DNA of 64,000 nucleotides from UBA2882 sp045542735 (GTDB lineage Bacteria > Bacillota > Clostridia > Lachnospirales > Lachnospiraceae): NCBI GenBank assembly GCA_045542735.1, contig JAZQLQ010000004.1:1-64000 (forward strand), in the 5' to 3' direction. The notes under the pieces are model-generated. The model was not told the origin of the DNA, did not search any database, and saw only the letters and a list, made by a program, of their open reading frames with translations. The position numbers and the translations under genes were made by a program. Below, one piece after another: positions 8,879-16,772 of the stretch. Each line of letters begins with the position of its first letter. Position 1 is the stretch's first letter.

Positions 8879-9718
8879 ATGAAAAAGTATTTCACCATAA
8901 CGGTTTTTTCTGTATTGTTTGCTTGTGGTATTGTGTTTTTTCTAGAGCCCAATCACCTGGCGCCCGGAGGGGTGACAGGGATTGCGATTTTATTGCATGC
9001 AGTGACGGGGATTTCTACGGGAACATGGGTATTTGCCGTCAATGTGCCGATTCTCATTATTGGTTGGTGGAAGTTTGGTGGGAAGTTTATGATTTCTACG
9101 GTATATTCTATCGGCGTGGTCTCGGTGACAACCAATTTATTGACGGGAGTACCGGCACTTACCAATGATTCTTTGGGGGCGGCTTTGGCAGGAGCTTTTT
9201 TAACGGCGATTTCCATTGGGACAATTATGAAAATGAATGCCACAACAGGTGGTCTTGATATTGTGGTAAAACTACTGAGAAATAAATATCCTCATCTGCG
9301 GACAGGACGCTTGTATCTGATGATTGACAGTGTGATTGTTGTATTGGCAATTCTTATTTTCGGAAATATTGAGTCCGGTATTTATGCGGGTATTACTGTT
9401 TTGATTGCATCTTATATTTTAGATATGGTGTTATATGGTAATGATGAGGCGACACTGTTTTATGTGATTACTGATCAATCTGAGGCGGTGGCAAAAAGAT
9501 TGATGGAGGAGTTGGAAGTTGGAGTCACGTATTTAAAGGGAAGAGGCGGTTACATGGATAAAGAAAAGGAGATTATCATGTGTGCCACCAGGAAGACCCA
9601 GGCACCAAAATTGGAAGAAATCGTGAGACAGGTGGATACAGAGGCGTTCTTAATTGTAACCAGAGCCAATGAAATATATGGGGAAGGCTATAAATCCTAT
9701 GAAAGCGGATTATTATAA
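8879..9718 (+). CDS. YitT family membrane protein with DUF2179 domain
   Basis: A 279-residue protein with about five transmembrane segments over residues 5-185, followed by a cytoplasmic DUF2179 domain (TLFYVITDQSEAVAKRL through LIVTRANEIYGEG). YitT-like proteins are common in Firmicutes and their substrate is not established. The ATG at 8879 is chosen because GGGAGG at 8866-8871 sits 7 nt upstream; the in-frame ATG at 8864 overlaps that ribosome binding site. It is followed by a terminator that overlaps the next promoter. Confidence 0.88.
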   Translation: MKKYFTITVFSVLFACGIVFFLEPNHLAPGGVTGIAILLHAVTGISTGTWVFAVNVPILIIGWWKFGGKFMISTVYSIGVVSVTTNLLTGVPALTNDSLGAALAGAFLTAISIGTIMKMNATTGGLDIVVKLLRNKYPHLRTGRLYLMIDSVIVVLAILIFGNIESGIYAGITVLIASYILDMVLYGNDEATLFYVITDQSEAVAKRLMEELEVGVTYLKGRGGYMDKEKEIIMCATRKTQAPKLEEIVRQVDTEAFLIVTRANEIYGEGYKSYESGLL

Positions 9719-9721
9719 TAA

Positions 9722-9764
9722 AAAGATTGGTGTAAAGAAAAAATACTTGACACCAGTCTTTTTT
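9722..9764 (+). terminator. Terminator after yitT-like gene, overlapping the ylxM promoter
   Basis: AAAGATTGGTGT (9722-9733) pairs with ACACCAGTCTTT (9750-9761) with one G-U pair, followed by a T run to 9764. The 3' arm overlaps the -35 box of the downstream promoter. Confidence 0.8.
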
Positions 9765-9775
9765 CGTTGTATGAT
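9747..9775 (+). promoter_or_regulatory. Sigma-A-type promoter for the ylxM-ffh operon
   Basis: TTGACA (9747-9752) and TATGAT (9770-9775) are separated by 17 nt. The -35 box lies inside the terminator stem of the upstream gene. Confidence 0.8.
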
Positions 9776-9807
9776 GCTAAAGGTGTGTAAATGAGATAGG
9801 TGGCAGT

Positions 9808-10122
9808 ATGGAAAAGATCGTAGCACAAAATCTGTTATTTGATTTTTATGGAGAACTTCTGACAGAGCATCAGCAGAATGTATATCAGGACGCAGTTTTC
9901 GGAGATATGTCCTTGAGTGAAGTGGCAGACAATTATGGCATTTCCAGACAGGGAGTACATGACCTATTGAAGCGTTGTGATAAATCCATGCAGGATTATG
10001 AAGATAAACTTCATCTCATTTCCAAGTTTGATGCCATTCGCGGAAAACTGAAAGAGATTCAGAGTCTGGCAGATGATATGAGAGTACACCAATTGGCGGC
10101 AGAGATTTTAGAGGAGTTATAA
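9808..10122 (+). CDS. ylxM: YlxM-like signal recognition particle regulatory DNA-binding protein
   Basis: A 104-residue helical protein of the UPF0122/YlxM family with a sigma-70 region 4-like helix-turn-helix (DMSLSEVADNYGISRQGVHDLLKR, about residues 31-55). YlxM is encoded next to ffh in Firmicutes and, in streptococci, modulates signal recognition particle assembly and GTPase activity. Here it ends 3 nt before ffh, so the two are translationally close. Confidence 0.92.
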   Translation: MEKIVAQNLLFDFYGELLTEHQQNVYQDAVFGDMSLSEVADNYGISRQGVHDLLKRCDKSMQDYEDKLHLISKFDAIRGKLKEIQSLADDMRVHQLAAEILEEL

Positions 10123-10125
10123 TAC

Positions 10126-11496
10126 ATGGCATTTGAGAGCTTAACCGAAAAACTGCAAAATGTATTTAAAAACTTAAGAAGCAAAGGCCGTCTGACGGAA
10201 GAAGATGTTAAGGCTGCCTGCAAGGAAGTTAAGATGGCTTTGTTGGAAGCGGACGTTAACTTCAAGGTTGTCAAACAGTTTATCAAGACTGTCGAGGAGC
10301 GGGCAGTAGGCACGGATGTTATGAACGGCTTAAATCCCGGTCAGATGGTTATCAAAATCGTAAATGAAGAATTGATTGCCTTAATGGGTTCCGAAGGAGC
10401 TGAGATTCAGTTCCAGCCCGGTAAGTCCATCACAGTCCTTATGATGTGTGGTCTCCAGGGTGCAGGTAAGACTACTACAACGGCTAAGTTGGCAGGTAAG
10501 TTGAAGCTCAAAGGCAAGAAATCTTTGTTAGTTGCCTGTGACGTATACAGACCGGCGGCGATTAAGCAGTTGGAAGTAAACGGTGAAAAACAGGGCGTAG
10601 ATGTGTTTTCCATGGGAGACAATCACAAGCCTGTGGATATTGCAAAAGCGGCTATGGAGCATGCGGCAAAAAATGGTCACAATGTGGTAATCCTTGATAC
10701 CGCCGGCCGATTGCATATCGATGAAGATATGATGGCAGAACTTCAGGAAATCAAAGAGCAGGTTTCCGTGCATCAGACTATTTTGGTTGTTGATGTTATG
10801 ACCGGTCAGGATGCGGTAAACGTAGCAAAAGAGTTTGATGAAAAAGTCGGAATCGACGGTGTAATCCTGACAAAGGTCGATGGTGATTCCAGAGGCGGTG
10901 CGGCATTATCTGTTAAAGCCGTGACAGGAAAGCCGATTCTATATGCCGGTATGGGCGAAAAGTTATCCGATTTGGAACAGTTTTATCCGGATCGTATGGC
11001 AAACAGAATCCTTGGCATGGGCGATGTTTTGAGCTTGATTGAAAAAGCACAGGAAAACATCGACATTGATGAGAACAAGGAAAAGGAAATGGCTGCCCGT
11101 TTGAAAAAGGGCAAAATGGACTTCAACGACTATCTGGAGAGTATGAAGCAGATGCGCAACATGGGTGGTATGGCTTCCATTCTTTCGATGATGGGTATGG
11201 GTGGTGCACAGTTGGATGGTGCCATTGATGAAAAGGAACTTGCCAGAACTGAGGCGATTGTACTTTCCATGACACCGGCAGAGCGTAGCAATCCCAAATT
11301 GTTGAATCCCAGTAGAAAGCACCGCATTGCGAAAGGTGCAGGTGTAGACATTGCAGTGGTAAACCGTTTTGTGAAGCAGTTTGAGCAGATGCAGAAGATG
11401 ATGAAAAAGATGCCCGGTATGATGGGTGGCAAACGTGGCATGATGGGAAACATGGGCATGTTTGGTAAAAAAGGTGGAATGAGATTCCCTTTTTAG
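10126..11496 (+). CDS. ffh: Signal recognition particle protein Ffh
   Basis: A 456-residue SRP54-type GTPase that binds 4.5S/scRNA and delivers signal-peptide-bearing ribosomes to FtsY at the membrane. It has the N-terminal helical domain (1-90), the G domain with GLQGAGKTTTTAKLA near residue 107, DTAGR near 190 and TKVDGD near 245, and a C-terminal methionine-rich M domain (about 300-456, ending in Gly/Met/Lys repeats). A GAGGAG ribosome binding site lies within the end of ylxM. rpsP follows 51 nt later. Confidence 0.98.
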   Translation: MAFESLTEKLQNVFKNLRSKGRLTEEDVKAACKEVKMALLEADVNFKVVKQFIKTVEERAVGTDVMNGLNPGQMVIKIVNEELIALMGSEGAEIQFQPGKSITVLMMCGLQGAGKTTTTAKLAGKLKLKGKKSLLVACDVYRPAAIKQLEVNGEKQGVDVFSMGDNHKPVDIAKAAMEHAAKNGHNVVILDTAGRLHIDEDMMAELQEIKEQVSVHQTILVVDVMTGQDAVNVAKEFDEKVGIDGVILTKVDGDSRGGAALSVKAVTGKPILYAGMGEKLSDLEQFYPDRMANRILGMGDVLSLIEKAQENIDIDENKEKEMAARLKKGKMDFNDYLESMKQMRNMGGMASILSMMGMGGAQLDGAIDEKELARTEAIVLSMTPAERSNPKLLNPSRKHRIAKGAGVDIAVVNRFVKQFEQMQKMMKKMPGMMGGKRGMMGNMGMFGKKGGMRFPF

Positions 11497-11547
11497 AGGA
11501 ATCTGTTCATGATAAACATTAGTTAAAATTTTTCGGAGGTGAAAAAG

Positions 11548-11793
11548 ATGGCAGTAAAAATCAGATTAAGAAGAATGGGACAGAAGAGAAATGCAATCTA
11601 TAGAATCGTGGTTGCTGATTCTCGTTCTCCTAGAGATGGTAGATTTATCGAGGAGATCGGAACATACAATCCCAACACAGAGCCTTATACCTGTACCATT
11701 AATGAAGAATTAGCAAAAAAATGGTTAGCAACAGGTGCACAGCCTACAGAGGTTGTTGGCAGAATTTTCAAAAATGCCGGAATCGAGAAATAA
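11548..11793 (+). CDS. rpsP: 30S ribosomal protein bS16
   Basis: An 81-residue protein starting MAVKIRLRRMGQKRNAIYRI, the standard bS16 N-terminus. It binds 16S rRNA and is needed for 30S assembly. The ATG at 11548 is preferred over the in-frame GTG at 11539, which overlaps the GGAGGT ribosome binding site. It lies in the conserved ffh-rpsP-khpA order. Confidence 0.98.
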   Translation: MAVKIRLRRMGQKRNAIYRIVVADSRSPRDGRFIEEIGTYNPNTEPYTCTINEELAKKWLATGAQPTEVVGRIFKNAGIEK

Positions 11794-11852
11794 TAAATGC
11801 ATAGCATTTATTCCGGAGCTGAAAACCTGTCATAACACTTTGGAGGTGGATT

Positions 11853-12080
11853 ATGAAAGAATTAGTTGAAGTAATCGCAAAAGCTCTTGTTGATAATCCG
11901 GATGAAGTTGTTGTAACAGAAAAAGAAGAAGGAAGACATGTGACGATTGAATTGCATGTTGCTCCGTCCGATATGGGAAAAGTAATCGGTAAACAGGGTC
12001 GTATTGCAAAAGCAATCCGCTCTGTAGTAAAAGCAGCTTCAACAGGAGACAATAAGAAAGTAGATGTGGAAATCATCTAA
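11853..12080 (+). CDS. khpA: KH domain RNA-binding protein KhpA (YlqC)
   Basis: A 75-residue protein that is essentially a single KH domain; the RNA-contacting GXXG loop is seen in MGKVIGKQGRIAKAIR (residues 33-48). KhpA partners with KhpB/Jag and is linked to cell-size and RNA regulation in Gram-positive bacteria. TTTGGAGGTGG precedes the start. In most Firmicutes rimM follows directly; here a toxin-antitoxin pair intervenes. Confidence 0.95.
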   Translation: MKELVEVIAKALVDNPDEVVVTEKEEGRHVTIELHVAPSDMGKVIGKQGRIAKAIRSVVKAASTGDNKKVDVEII

Positions 12081-12087
12081 GAAATAT

Positions 12088-12121
12088 GCAGAGATCATCT
12101 TAGTGTGGTCTCTGCTTTTTT
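12088..12121 (+). terminator. Terminator after khpA
   Basis: GCAGAGATCA (12088-12097) pairs with TGGTCTCTGC (12106-12115) with one G-U pair, followed by six Ts. It ends the ylxM-ffh-rpsP-khpA transcript. Confidence 0.88.
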
Positions 12122-12122
12122 G

Positions 12123-12151
12123 TTGCAAAATATTCGATGAAGTGTTATCAT
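12123..12151 (+). promoter_or_regulatory. Promoter and inverted repeat of the toxin-antitoxin pair
   Basis: TTGCAA (12123-12128) and TATCAT (12146-12151) are 17 nt apart, with an extended -10 TG at 12143-12144. An inverted repeat TTGCAAA (12123-12129) / TTTGCAA (12154-12160) spans the promoter and could be an autoregulatory operator. The promoter starts right after the khpA terminator T run. Confidence 0.6.
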
Positions 12152-12174
12152 CATTTGCAAAGGAGGTGTTTTCA

Positions 12175-12330
12175 ATGGAGGCGACTATTATGGATTTAAA
12201 TGATAAGATTGCTATCGCAGAACTTCGAGAAGTATTGTTAGAATCTGTAAACAATATGAAAGAAGATGAACTTCTTGATTTTGATGAAGTTTTTGATGAA
12301 CTGGAACAAAGATATGATGCCAATGGGTGA
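12175..12330 (+). CDS. Small acidic antitoxin candidate of a RelE/ParE-type module
   Basis: A 51-residue, highly acidic protein (MEATIMDLNDKIAIAELREV...), too short to hold an obvious DNA-binding fold. The ATG at 12175 has AAGGAGGT 8 nt upstream; the longer open frame back to 12064 overlaps khpA and its terminator and is rejected. It overlaps the downstream toxin gene by a few bases. Position, size and acidity are typical of an antitoxin that wraps around a RelE/ParE toxin. The family was not recognised directly, so the call rests on context. Confidence 0.7.
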   Translation: MEATIMDLNDKIAIAELREVLLESVNNMKEDELLDFDEVFDELEQRYDANG

Positions 12331-12640
12331 GTATCATATCAGAGTGAATCCCAAAGCAAGGCAAGATATTTGTGATATAGGTGATTACATATCAGAAATA
12401 TTATTACAACCAAACATTTCAAATAAAATCGTAAAAGGACTGCGCAAATCAATTACAAATCTGCAGTATTTTCCCTATCAATTTCCAATTATTCAAGATG
12501 CAACATTATGTAAAATTGGTATCAGATGTATGCCATATAAAAATTATTATATTTTTTATATTGTAAATGAAAACAAAAAATGGGTCATGATAGTAAGAAT
12601 TATTTATAACAAAAGAAATTGGCGAAGAATCTTAAGCTGA
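12323..12640 (+). CDS. RelE/ParE family toxin
   Basis: A basic protein of about 105 residues starting MGEYHIRVNPKARQDICDIGDYISEILLQP, which fits the N-terminus of the RelE/ParE superfamily (strand, then a long helix with DLxxIxxYI spacing). The later RCMPYKNYYIFYIVNENKKWVMIVRIIYNKRNWRRIL is the family's C-terminal beta-sheet; RRIL resembles the ending of ParE-like proteins. ATGs at 12314, 12317 and 12323 are all possible; 12323 gives the best match. Whether it is a ribosome-dependent RNase or a gyrase inhibitor cannot be told from sequence. Confidence 0.85.
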   Translation: MGEYHIRVNPKARQDICDIGDYISEILLQPNISNKIVKGLRKSITNLQYFPYQFPIIQDATLCKIGIRCMPYKNYYIFYIVNENKKWVMIVRIIYNKRNWRRILS

Positions 12641-12653
12641 TTCTATTTTCCCT

Positions 12654-12682
12654 TTGTGCAATAATACCAGTTATGGTAAAAT
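12654..12682 (+). promoter_or_regulatory. Extended -10 promoter for rimM-trmD
   Basis: TTGTGC (12654-12659) and TAAAAT (12677-12682) are 17 nt apart, with TGG directly before the -10. It restores transcription of the ribosome-maturation genes downstream of the toxin-antitoxin pair. Confidence 0.7.
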
Positions 12683-12721
12683 ATTCTTTAGTTTATGAGA
12701 AGAAAGGGAACAGATAATTTC

Positions 12722-13234
12722 ATGGAAGATTTATTACAGGTAGGAGTATTATCATCCACACATGGTGTCCGTGGCGAAATGAAAGTTTTTCCCACCACGG
12801 ATGATGTGAAACGGTTTAAAAAGAATAAAGAATATATCTTAGAGACACCCAAAGGAAATATGGATGTAAAGGTGGAAAGTGTAAAATTTTTCAAGCAGTT
12901 TGTGATCCTGAAATTTGAAGGTATTGATACTTTAGATGATATTTTACCTTATAAGGGATGCCGTCTGCTTGTAAATCGTGAGCATGCAGTGAAATGTGCA
13001 AAGGATGAGTACTTTATTGCAGATCTTATTGGTCTGAAAGTAGAAGATGAAGATGGCAATGAGATTGGTACGCTGACAGATGTGATGCAAACCGGAGCTA
13101 ATGATGTATATGTGATTGAGAATAAAGAAGGAAAAGAATATCTGTTTCCGGCAATTAAAGAATGTGTGTTACATGTGGATGTAAAAGCAGGAAAAGTAGT
13201 AGTCCATGTGATGCCAGGATTGATGGAGGATTAG
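12722..13234 (+). CDS. rimM: 16S rRNA processing protein RimM
   Basis: A 170-residue ribosome maturation factor that helps assemble the 30S head and binds uS19. The N-terminus MEDLLQVGVLSSTHGVRGEMKVFPTTDD matches the family start, which supports the ATG at 12722; an in-frame ATG at 12695 would add nine unrelated residues. The C-terminal PRC-barrel is visible (YFIADLIGLKVEDEDGNEIG, YLFPAIKECV). The ribosome binding site is weak (AAAGGG, about 12 nt upstream). trmD starts one base after its stop. Confidence 0.96.
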   Translation: MEDLLQVGVLSSTHGVRGEMKVFPTTDDVKRFKKNKEYILETPKGNMDVKVESVKFFKQFVILKFEGIDTLDDILPYKGCRLLVNREHAVKCAKDEYFIADLIGLKVEDEDGNEIGTLTDVMQTGANDVYVIENKEGKEYLFPAIKECVLHVDVKAGKVVVHVMPGLMED

Positions 13235-13235
13235 G

Positions 13236-13976
13236 ATGTTTTTTCATGTGTTGACATTGTTTCCGGACATGATTATGGACGGATTAAATACCAGTATCCT
13301 TGGCAGAGCCATGGAGAAAGGCTGTATCAAGGCCGAAGCAGTAAATATCAGGGATTATACCTTGGATAAGCATCAGAAGGTAGATGATTATACTTATGGC
13401 GGTGGAGCAGGGATGCTGATGCAGGCACAGCCTGTTTATGATTGTACACAAGCGGTTCTGGCGGACATTGAGAAAAGAAGACAAAATGAAGGGGCGACGA
13501 CAGAAAAGTCTACTCGCGTCATTTATGTGACACCCCAGGGAAGCGTGTTTAATCAGCAGATGGCGGCAGATTTTGCAAAAGAAGAGGATTTGATTTTCCT
13601 TTGTGGTCATTATGAGGGCATAGATGAACGTGCATTGGAAGAGGTTGTGACGGATTATGTGTCTATCGGTGACTATGTATTGACCGGTGGTGAACTTCCG
13701 GCCATGGTTATGATTGATGCCATAGCAAGGCTGGTGCCGGGGGTGCTCAATAATGATGAATCTGCCATGACAGAGTCCTTTGGTAACGGGTTATTAGAAT
13801 ATCCGCAGTATTCCAGACCCCAGGTGTGGAGAGAGAAGGAAGTGCCGCCTGTTTTGTTAAGCGGCAATCATAAGCTTATAGAAAAATGGCGATTGGAGCA
13901 ATCTATAGAGCGTACCAAAGAGCGCAGACCGGATTTGTATGAAAAATGGAGGGCAGAGCATGATAGTTGCCAATGA
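13236..13976 (+). CDS. trmD: tRNA (guanine-37-N1)-methyltransferase TrmD
   Basis: A 246-residue SPOUT-class, SAM-dependent methyltransferase that makes m1G37 in tRNAs to prevent frameshifting. Visible motifs include FHVLTLFPDM at the N-terminus, DYTYGGGAGMLMQAQPVYD near residue 50, LCGHYEGIDERALE near 120, and the trefoil-knot SIGDYVLTGGELPAMVMIDA near 145. It overlaps the downstream ABC ATPase gene by 17 bp. Confidence 0.98.
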   Translation: MFFHVLTLFPDMIMDGLNTSILGRAMEKGCIKAEAVNIRDYTLDKHQKVDDYTYGGGAGMLMQAQPVYDCTQAVLADIEKRRQNEGATTEKSTRVIYVTPQGSVFNQQMAADFAKEEDLIFLCGHYEGIDERALEEVVTDYVSIGDYVLTGGELPAMVMIDAIARLVPGVLNNDESAMTESFGNGLLEYPQYSRPQVWREKEVPPVLLSGNHKLIEKWRLEQSIERTKERRPDLYEKWRAEHDSCQ

Positions 13977-14748
13977 TTTGTGTAAAGAGTTCGAAAGAAC
14001 AGTTATTGATGAGGAAGTAAAAGGGAAAAAGAAAGCTAAGAGCAAAAAAGAAAGTTTTTTGGCAGTGGACCATATTTCATTTCAGGTTGAACAGGGTGAG
14101 ATACTGGGAATTTTAGGACCAAATGGAGCAGGCAAGACCACGCTTTTACGTATGCTTGGTTCTTTGATGGAGCCTACAAGCGGCAATGTGGAAATCGTTG
14201 ATAAAGAAGGAAATAAGATTACAGATACCATTGAGTTGAAGAAATCCATTGGTTATTTGTCCGGCAATACCAAACTCTATCACCGTATGAGTACCCGTGA
14301 GATGCTCTATATGCTGGCTGATATTTATGGGATTGATAAAGAGGAAGCAACCAAACGTATCGCAGAGATTGCCGATGTTTTGGATATGGAATCTTTTTTA
14401 GACAATCGGATTGAAAAACTTTCCACCGGACAGACACAACGTGCTTCTATTGCAAGGACTTTGATTCATGATCCGGATATTTACATATTTGATGAACCTA
14501 CGTTGGGACTGGATATTATCAGTGCCGATGCAATTGTGAATTTTATGAAATCCCAAAAAGAACGTGGCAAGACGGTGCTGTATTCCACCCATTATCTGGA
14601 GGAAGCACAGTTTATGTGCGACCGTATCATTATGATATATCAGGGACGTATTGTTAAAGAAGGAAGTCCTGCGCAGATCTTGGCAGAAAGCCAAGTAGAT
14701 AATTTGCGTGATGCCTTCCATATGGTTATGAAGGAGGTTGAAGCGTAA
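13960..14748 (+). CDS. ABC transporter ATP-binding protein, NatA-like
   Basis: A 262-residue ATPase with Walker A GPNGAGKTT near residue 54, the signature LSTGQTQRASIARTL near 153, and Walker B IYIFDEPTLGLD. The ATG at 13960 has GGAGGG 6 nt upstream. Unusual for the family is a lysine-rich insert (EVKGKKKAKSKKES) at about residues 18-33. The permease gene starts at its stop codon (TAATG), so the two form one exporter. NatAB-type pumps export Na+ or other small cations, but the substrate here is not proven. Confidence 0.9.
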   Translation: MIVANDLCKEFERTVIDEEVKGKKKAKSKKESFLAVDHISFQVEQGEILGILGPNGAGKTTLLRMLGSLMEPTSGNVEIVDKEGNKITDTIELKKSIGYLSGNTKLYHRMSTREMLYMLADIYGIDKEEATKRIAEIADVLDMESFLDNRIEKLSTGQTQRASIARTLIHDPDIYIFDEPTLGLDIISADAIVNFMKSQKERGKTVLYSTHYLEEAQFMCDRIIMIYQGRIVKEGSPAQILAESQVDNLRDAFHMVMKEVEA

Positions 14749-16757
14749 TGAGTATTACAAGAATGAAAACCTTATTCAAACGGGAACTGCTGGACATTCT
14801 CCGTGATAAAAAGACCTTGGTTATGATGATATTGGTGCCGATTATTTTATATCCATTGTTGATTGTGGGTATGACCGTACTCATGACATCCATTATGGCA
14901 AGTCAGGAAGAAAAGACTTATCTGGTTGCTTTTGAGAATGATATAGCATTAGCCACTGAGGTTGAACGGATTTTTGCAGAAAATGAAGAAGATTTGACAT
15001 ACAAAATCGACATTGTAGAGTCTTCCGACTGCAAGGCAGAATTGGAAGCGTTGGAACTGGATGCCTATGTAGTAAGTGATGGAGAGGGACAGATTCAGAT
15101 TCACTATTTGTCTGCCAAAGACAATTCCACCACAGCTATGTCTGTACTGCAGGATGCCTTTGATATTTATGAAGATGAGTTAAGAGAACAGCGTGTATCT
15201 GAAGCCGGCTTGGATGTGGAAGCAGTTTTAAACCCTGTTCAAGTGGAAAATGCAGATTTATCTACAACAGAAGAATCCATTGGTAATATCATTGGTTCCA
15301 TGATGCCGTTTTTGATTATTACCGTGATTTTGATGGGGGCGATTTATCCCGCCATTGATGTAACAGCAGGTGAAAAAGAAAGAGGAACCTTAGAGACTTT
15401 ATTAACCTTGCCTGTCACCAATTTTGAGATGATTATGAGCAAGTTTTTGGCGGTTTCCAGTATTGCCTGTGCATCAGCTATATTAAATATATTCTCCATG
15501 GCAGGAGCAATGGCGTTTTTGGTTACCAGCTCTTTTTCTGCGGCGGCAGAGGATTTGAATATCAGCATTCAGTTTGAAGAATTTATTCCTGGTATTTTAT
15601 TTACCATTGTGGTTATGATGTTCTTTGCACTTTTAGTGACAGCGGTTTGTATGTGTACCTGTGTGTTTGCCAAGAATTTTAAAGAGGCCAATAACTACAT
15701 TACGCCGGTTATGCTTGTGTTTATGTTTGGTAGTTATGCGCCCATGCTTCCGGATTTGGAATTGACAGTGCAGACGGCAGCGATTCCCATTGTCAATGTG
15801 GCTTTGATGGTGGAAGGACTGTTCCAGTTTAATTACAATTACGGATTGTTTGCAATCGTACTGTTCTCCAATGTGGCATATAGCTTGCTTGCGATTATGG
15901 TACTGGGCAAGATTTATAACAGTGAAGCGGTATTGTTTTCTGAAGGGCTAAGCAGTGTGAAGATATTCACCAAACGTAGCGAGATGAAAGAAAAACAAAT
16001 GCCTGGAGTAGGCGATGTGGTATTATTGCTTTGCGTGGTGTTGTTACTCAGCTTTTATGTGGGAAGTTATGCCCAAGTCAAATGGGGCTTCGCCGGAGTG
16101 GCAGTCCAGCAGGCAATTATTCTGATAGCACCATTATTCTATGCTTGGTATATGAAGGCAGATGCAAAGAAACTGTTTTCGATTCAAAAGATTAAACCAT
16201 TGCAATTGTTAGGTTCTCTTTTGATTGGAATTGGTGTATTTGTTGGGGCTTTGATTGTAGGAGCATTATTAGTGCCGGTGTTTCCGGAAAGTGCTGAAAA
16301 TCTGTCCGGACTGGATGCTATCTTATTGGAAAAACCGGTTTATTTGTTAATATTAATAATGGCAGTAATGCCGGCAATTGGAGAAGAATTATTGTTCCGC
16401 GGATTCCTCATGGGAACTTTAAAAAATAAATATAAAGCATGGATTACCATTGCGGTAACCACATTTATTTTTGCTGCATTCCATATGAGCCTGATTAAAC
16501 TCTTTACTATAGGTGTGGTAGGACTGGGACTTACATGGGTAGCATACAAAACAGGAAGTATTTTTGCATCTATGTGTGTGCATTTTGTCAATAACCTGTT
16601 ATCGATACTGATTAGTATGTATTCCGAACAAATACAGAAAGTAGTACCTGTATTGTTTAAGGATCATTTAAATGGGGCAGATATTGCTATTTTATTGTTG
16701 ACGGTGATTGTAACTACAACAGTAGGCATGTTTATGCTTAAGGGGAAACAGAAATAA
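14748..16757 (+). CDS. ABC-2 permease fused to a CPBP (CAAX/Abi) membrane protease domain
   Basis: A 669-residue protein. Residues 1-400 are a NatB-like ABC-2 permease: one N-terminal transmembrane segment, a large extracytoplasmic domain, then a membrane bundle. Residues 420-669 add another bundle with the CPBP glutamic-protease motifs: EELLFRG near residue 546, FAAFHMS near 579, and HFVNN near 610. The fusion type is known in Clostridia as an ABC transporter permease subunit/CPBP intramembrane protease. All motif residues are present, so protease activity is possible. The processed substrate is unknown. Confidence 0.9.
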   Translation: MSITRMKTLFKRELLDILRDKKTLVMMILVPIILYPLLIVGMTVLMTSIMASQEEKTYLVAFENDIALATEVERIFAENEEDLTYKIDIVESSDCKAELEALELDAYVVSDGEGQIQIHYLSAKDNSTTAMSVLQDAFDIYEDELREQRVSEAGLDVEAVLNPVQVENADLSTTEESIGNIIGSMMPFLIITVILMGAIYPAIDVTAGEKERGTLETLLTLPVTNFEMIMSKFLAVSSIACASAILNIFSMAGAMAFLVTSSFSAAAEDLNISIQFEEFIPGILFTIVVMMFFALLVTAVCMCTCVFAKNFKEANNYITPVMLVFMFGSYAPMLPDLELTVQTAAIPIVNVALMVEGLFQFNYNYGLFAIVLFSNVAYSLLAIMVLGKIYNSEAVLFSEGLSSVKIFTKRSEMKEKQMPGVGDVVLLLCVVLLLSFYVGSYAQVKWGFAGVAVQQAIILIAPLFYAWYMKADAKKLFSIQKIKPLQLLGSLLIGIGVFVGALIVGALLVPVFPESAENLSGLDAILLEKPVYLLILIMAVMPAIGEELLFRGFLMGTLKNKYKAWITIAVTTFIFAAFHMSLIKLFTIGVVGLGLTWVAYKTGSIFASMCVHFVNNLLSILISMYSEQIQKVVPVLFKDHLNGADIAILLLTVIVTTTVGMFMLKGKQK

Positions 16758-16772
16758 ACCGTATGGGGTGAG

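Noticed and set aside
8842..9168. Plus-strand ORF of 108 codons overlapping the YitT-like gene
   Set aside because: It is out of frame with a recognisable YitT protein and has no start signal.
12064..12174. N-terminal extension of the small antitoxin
   Set aside because: It would begin inside khpA and cross its terminator and the module's promoter. The ATG at 12175 has a good ribosome binding site.
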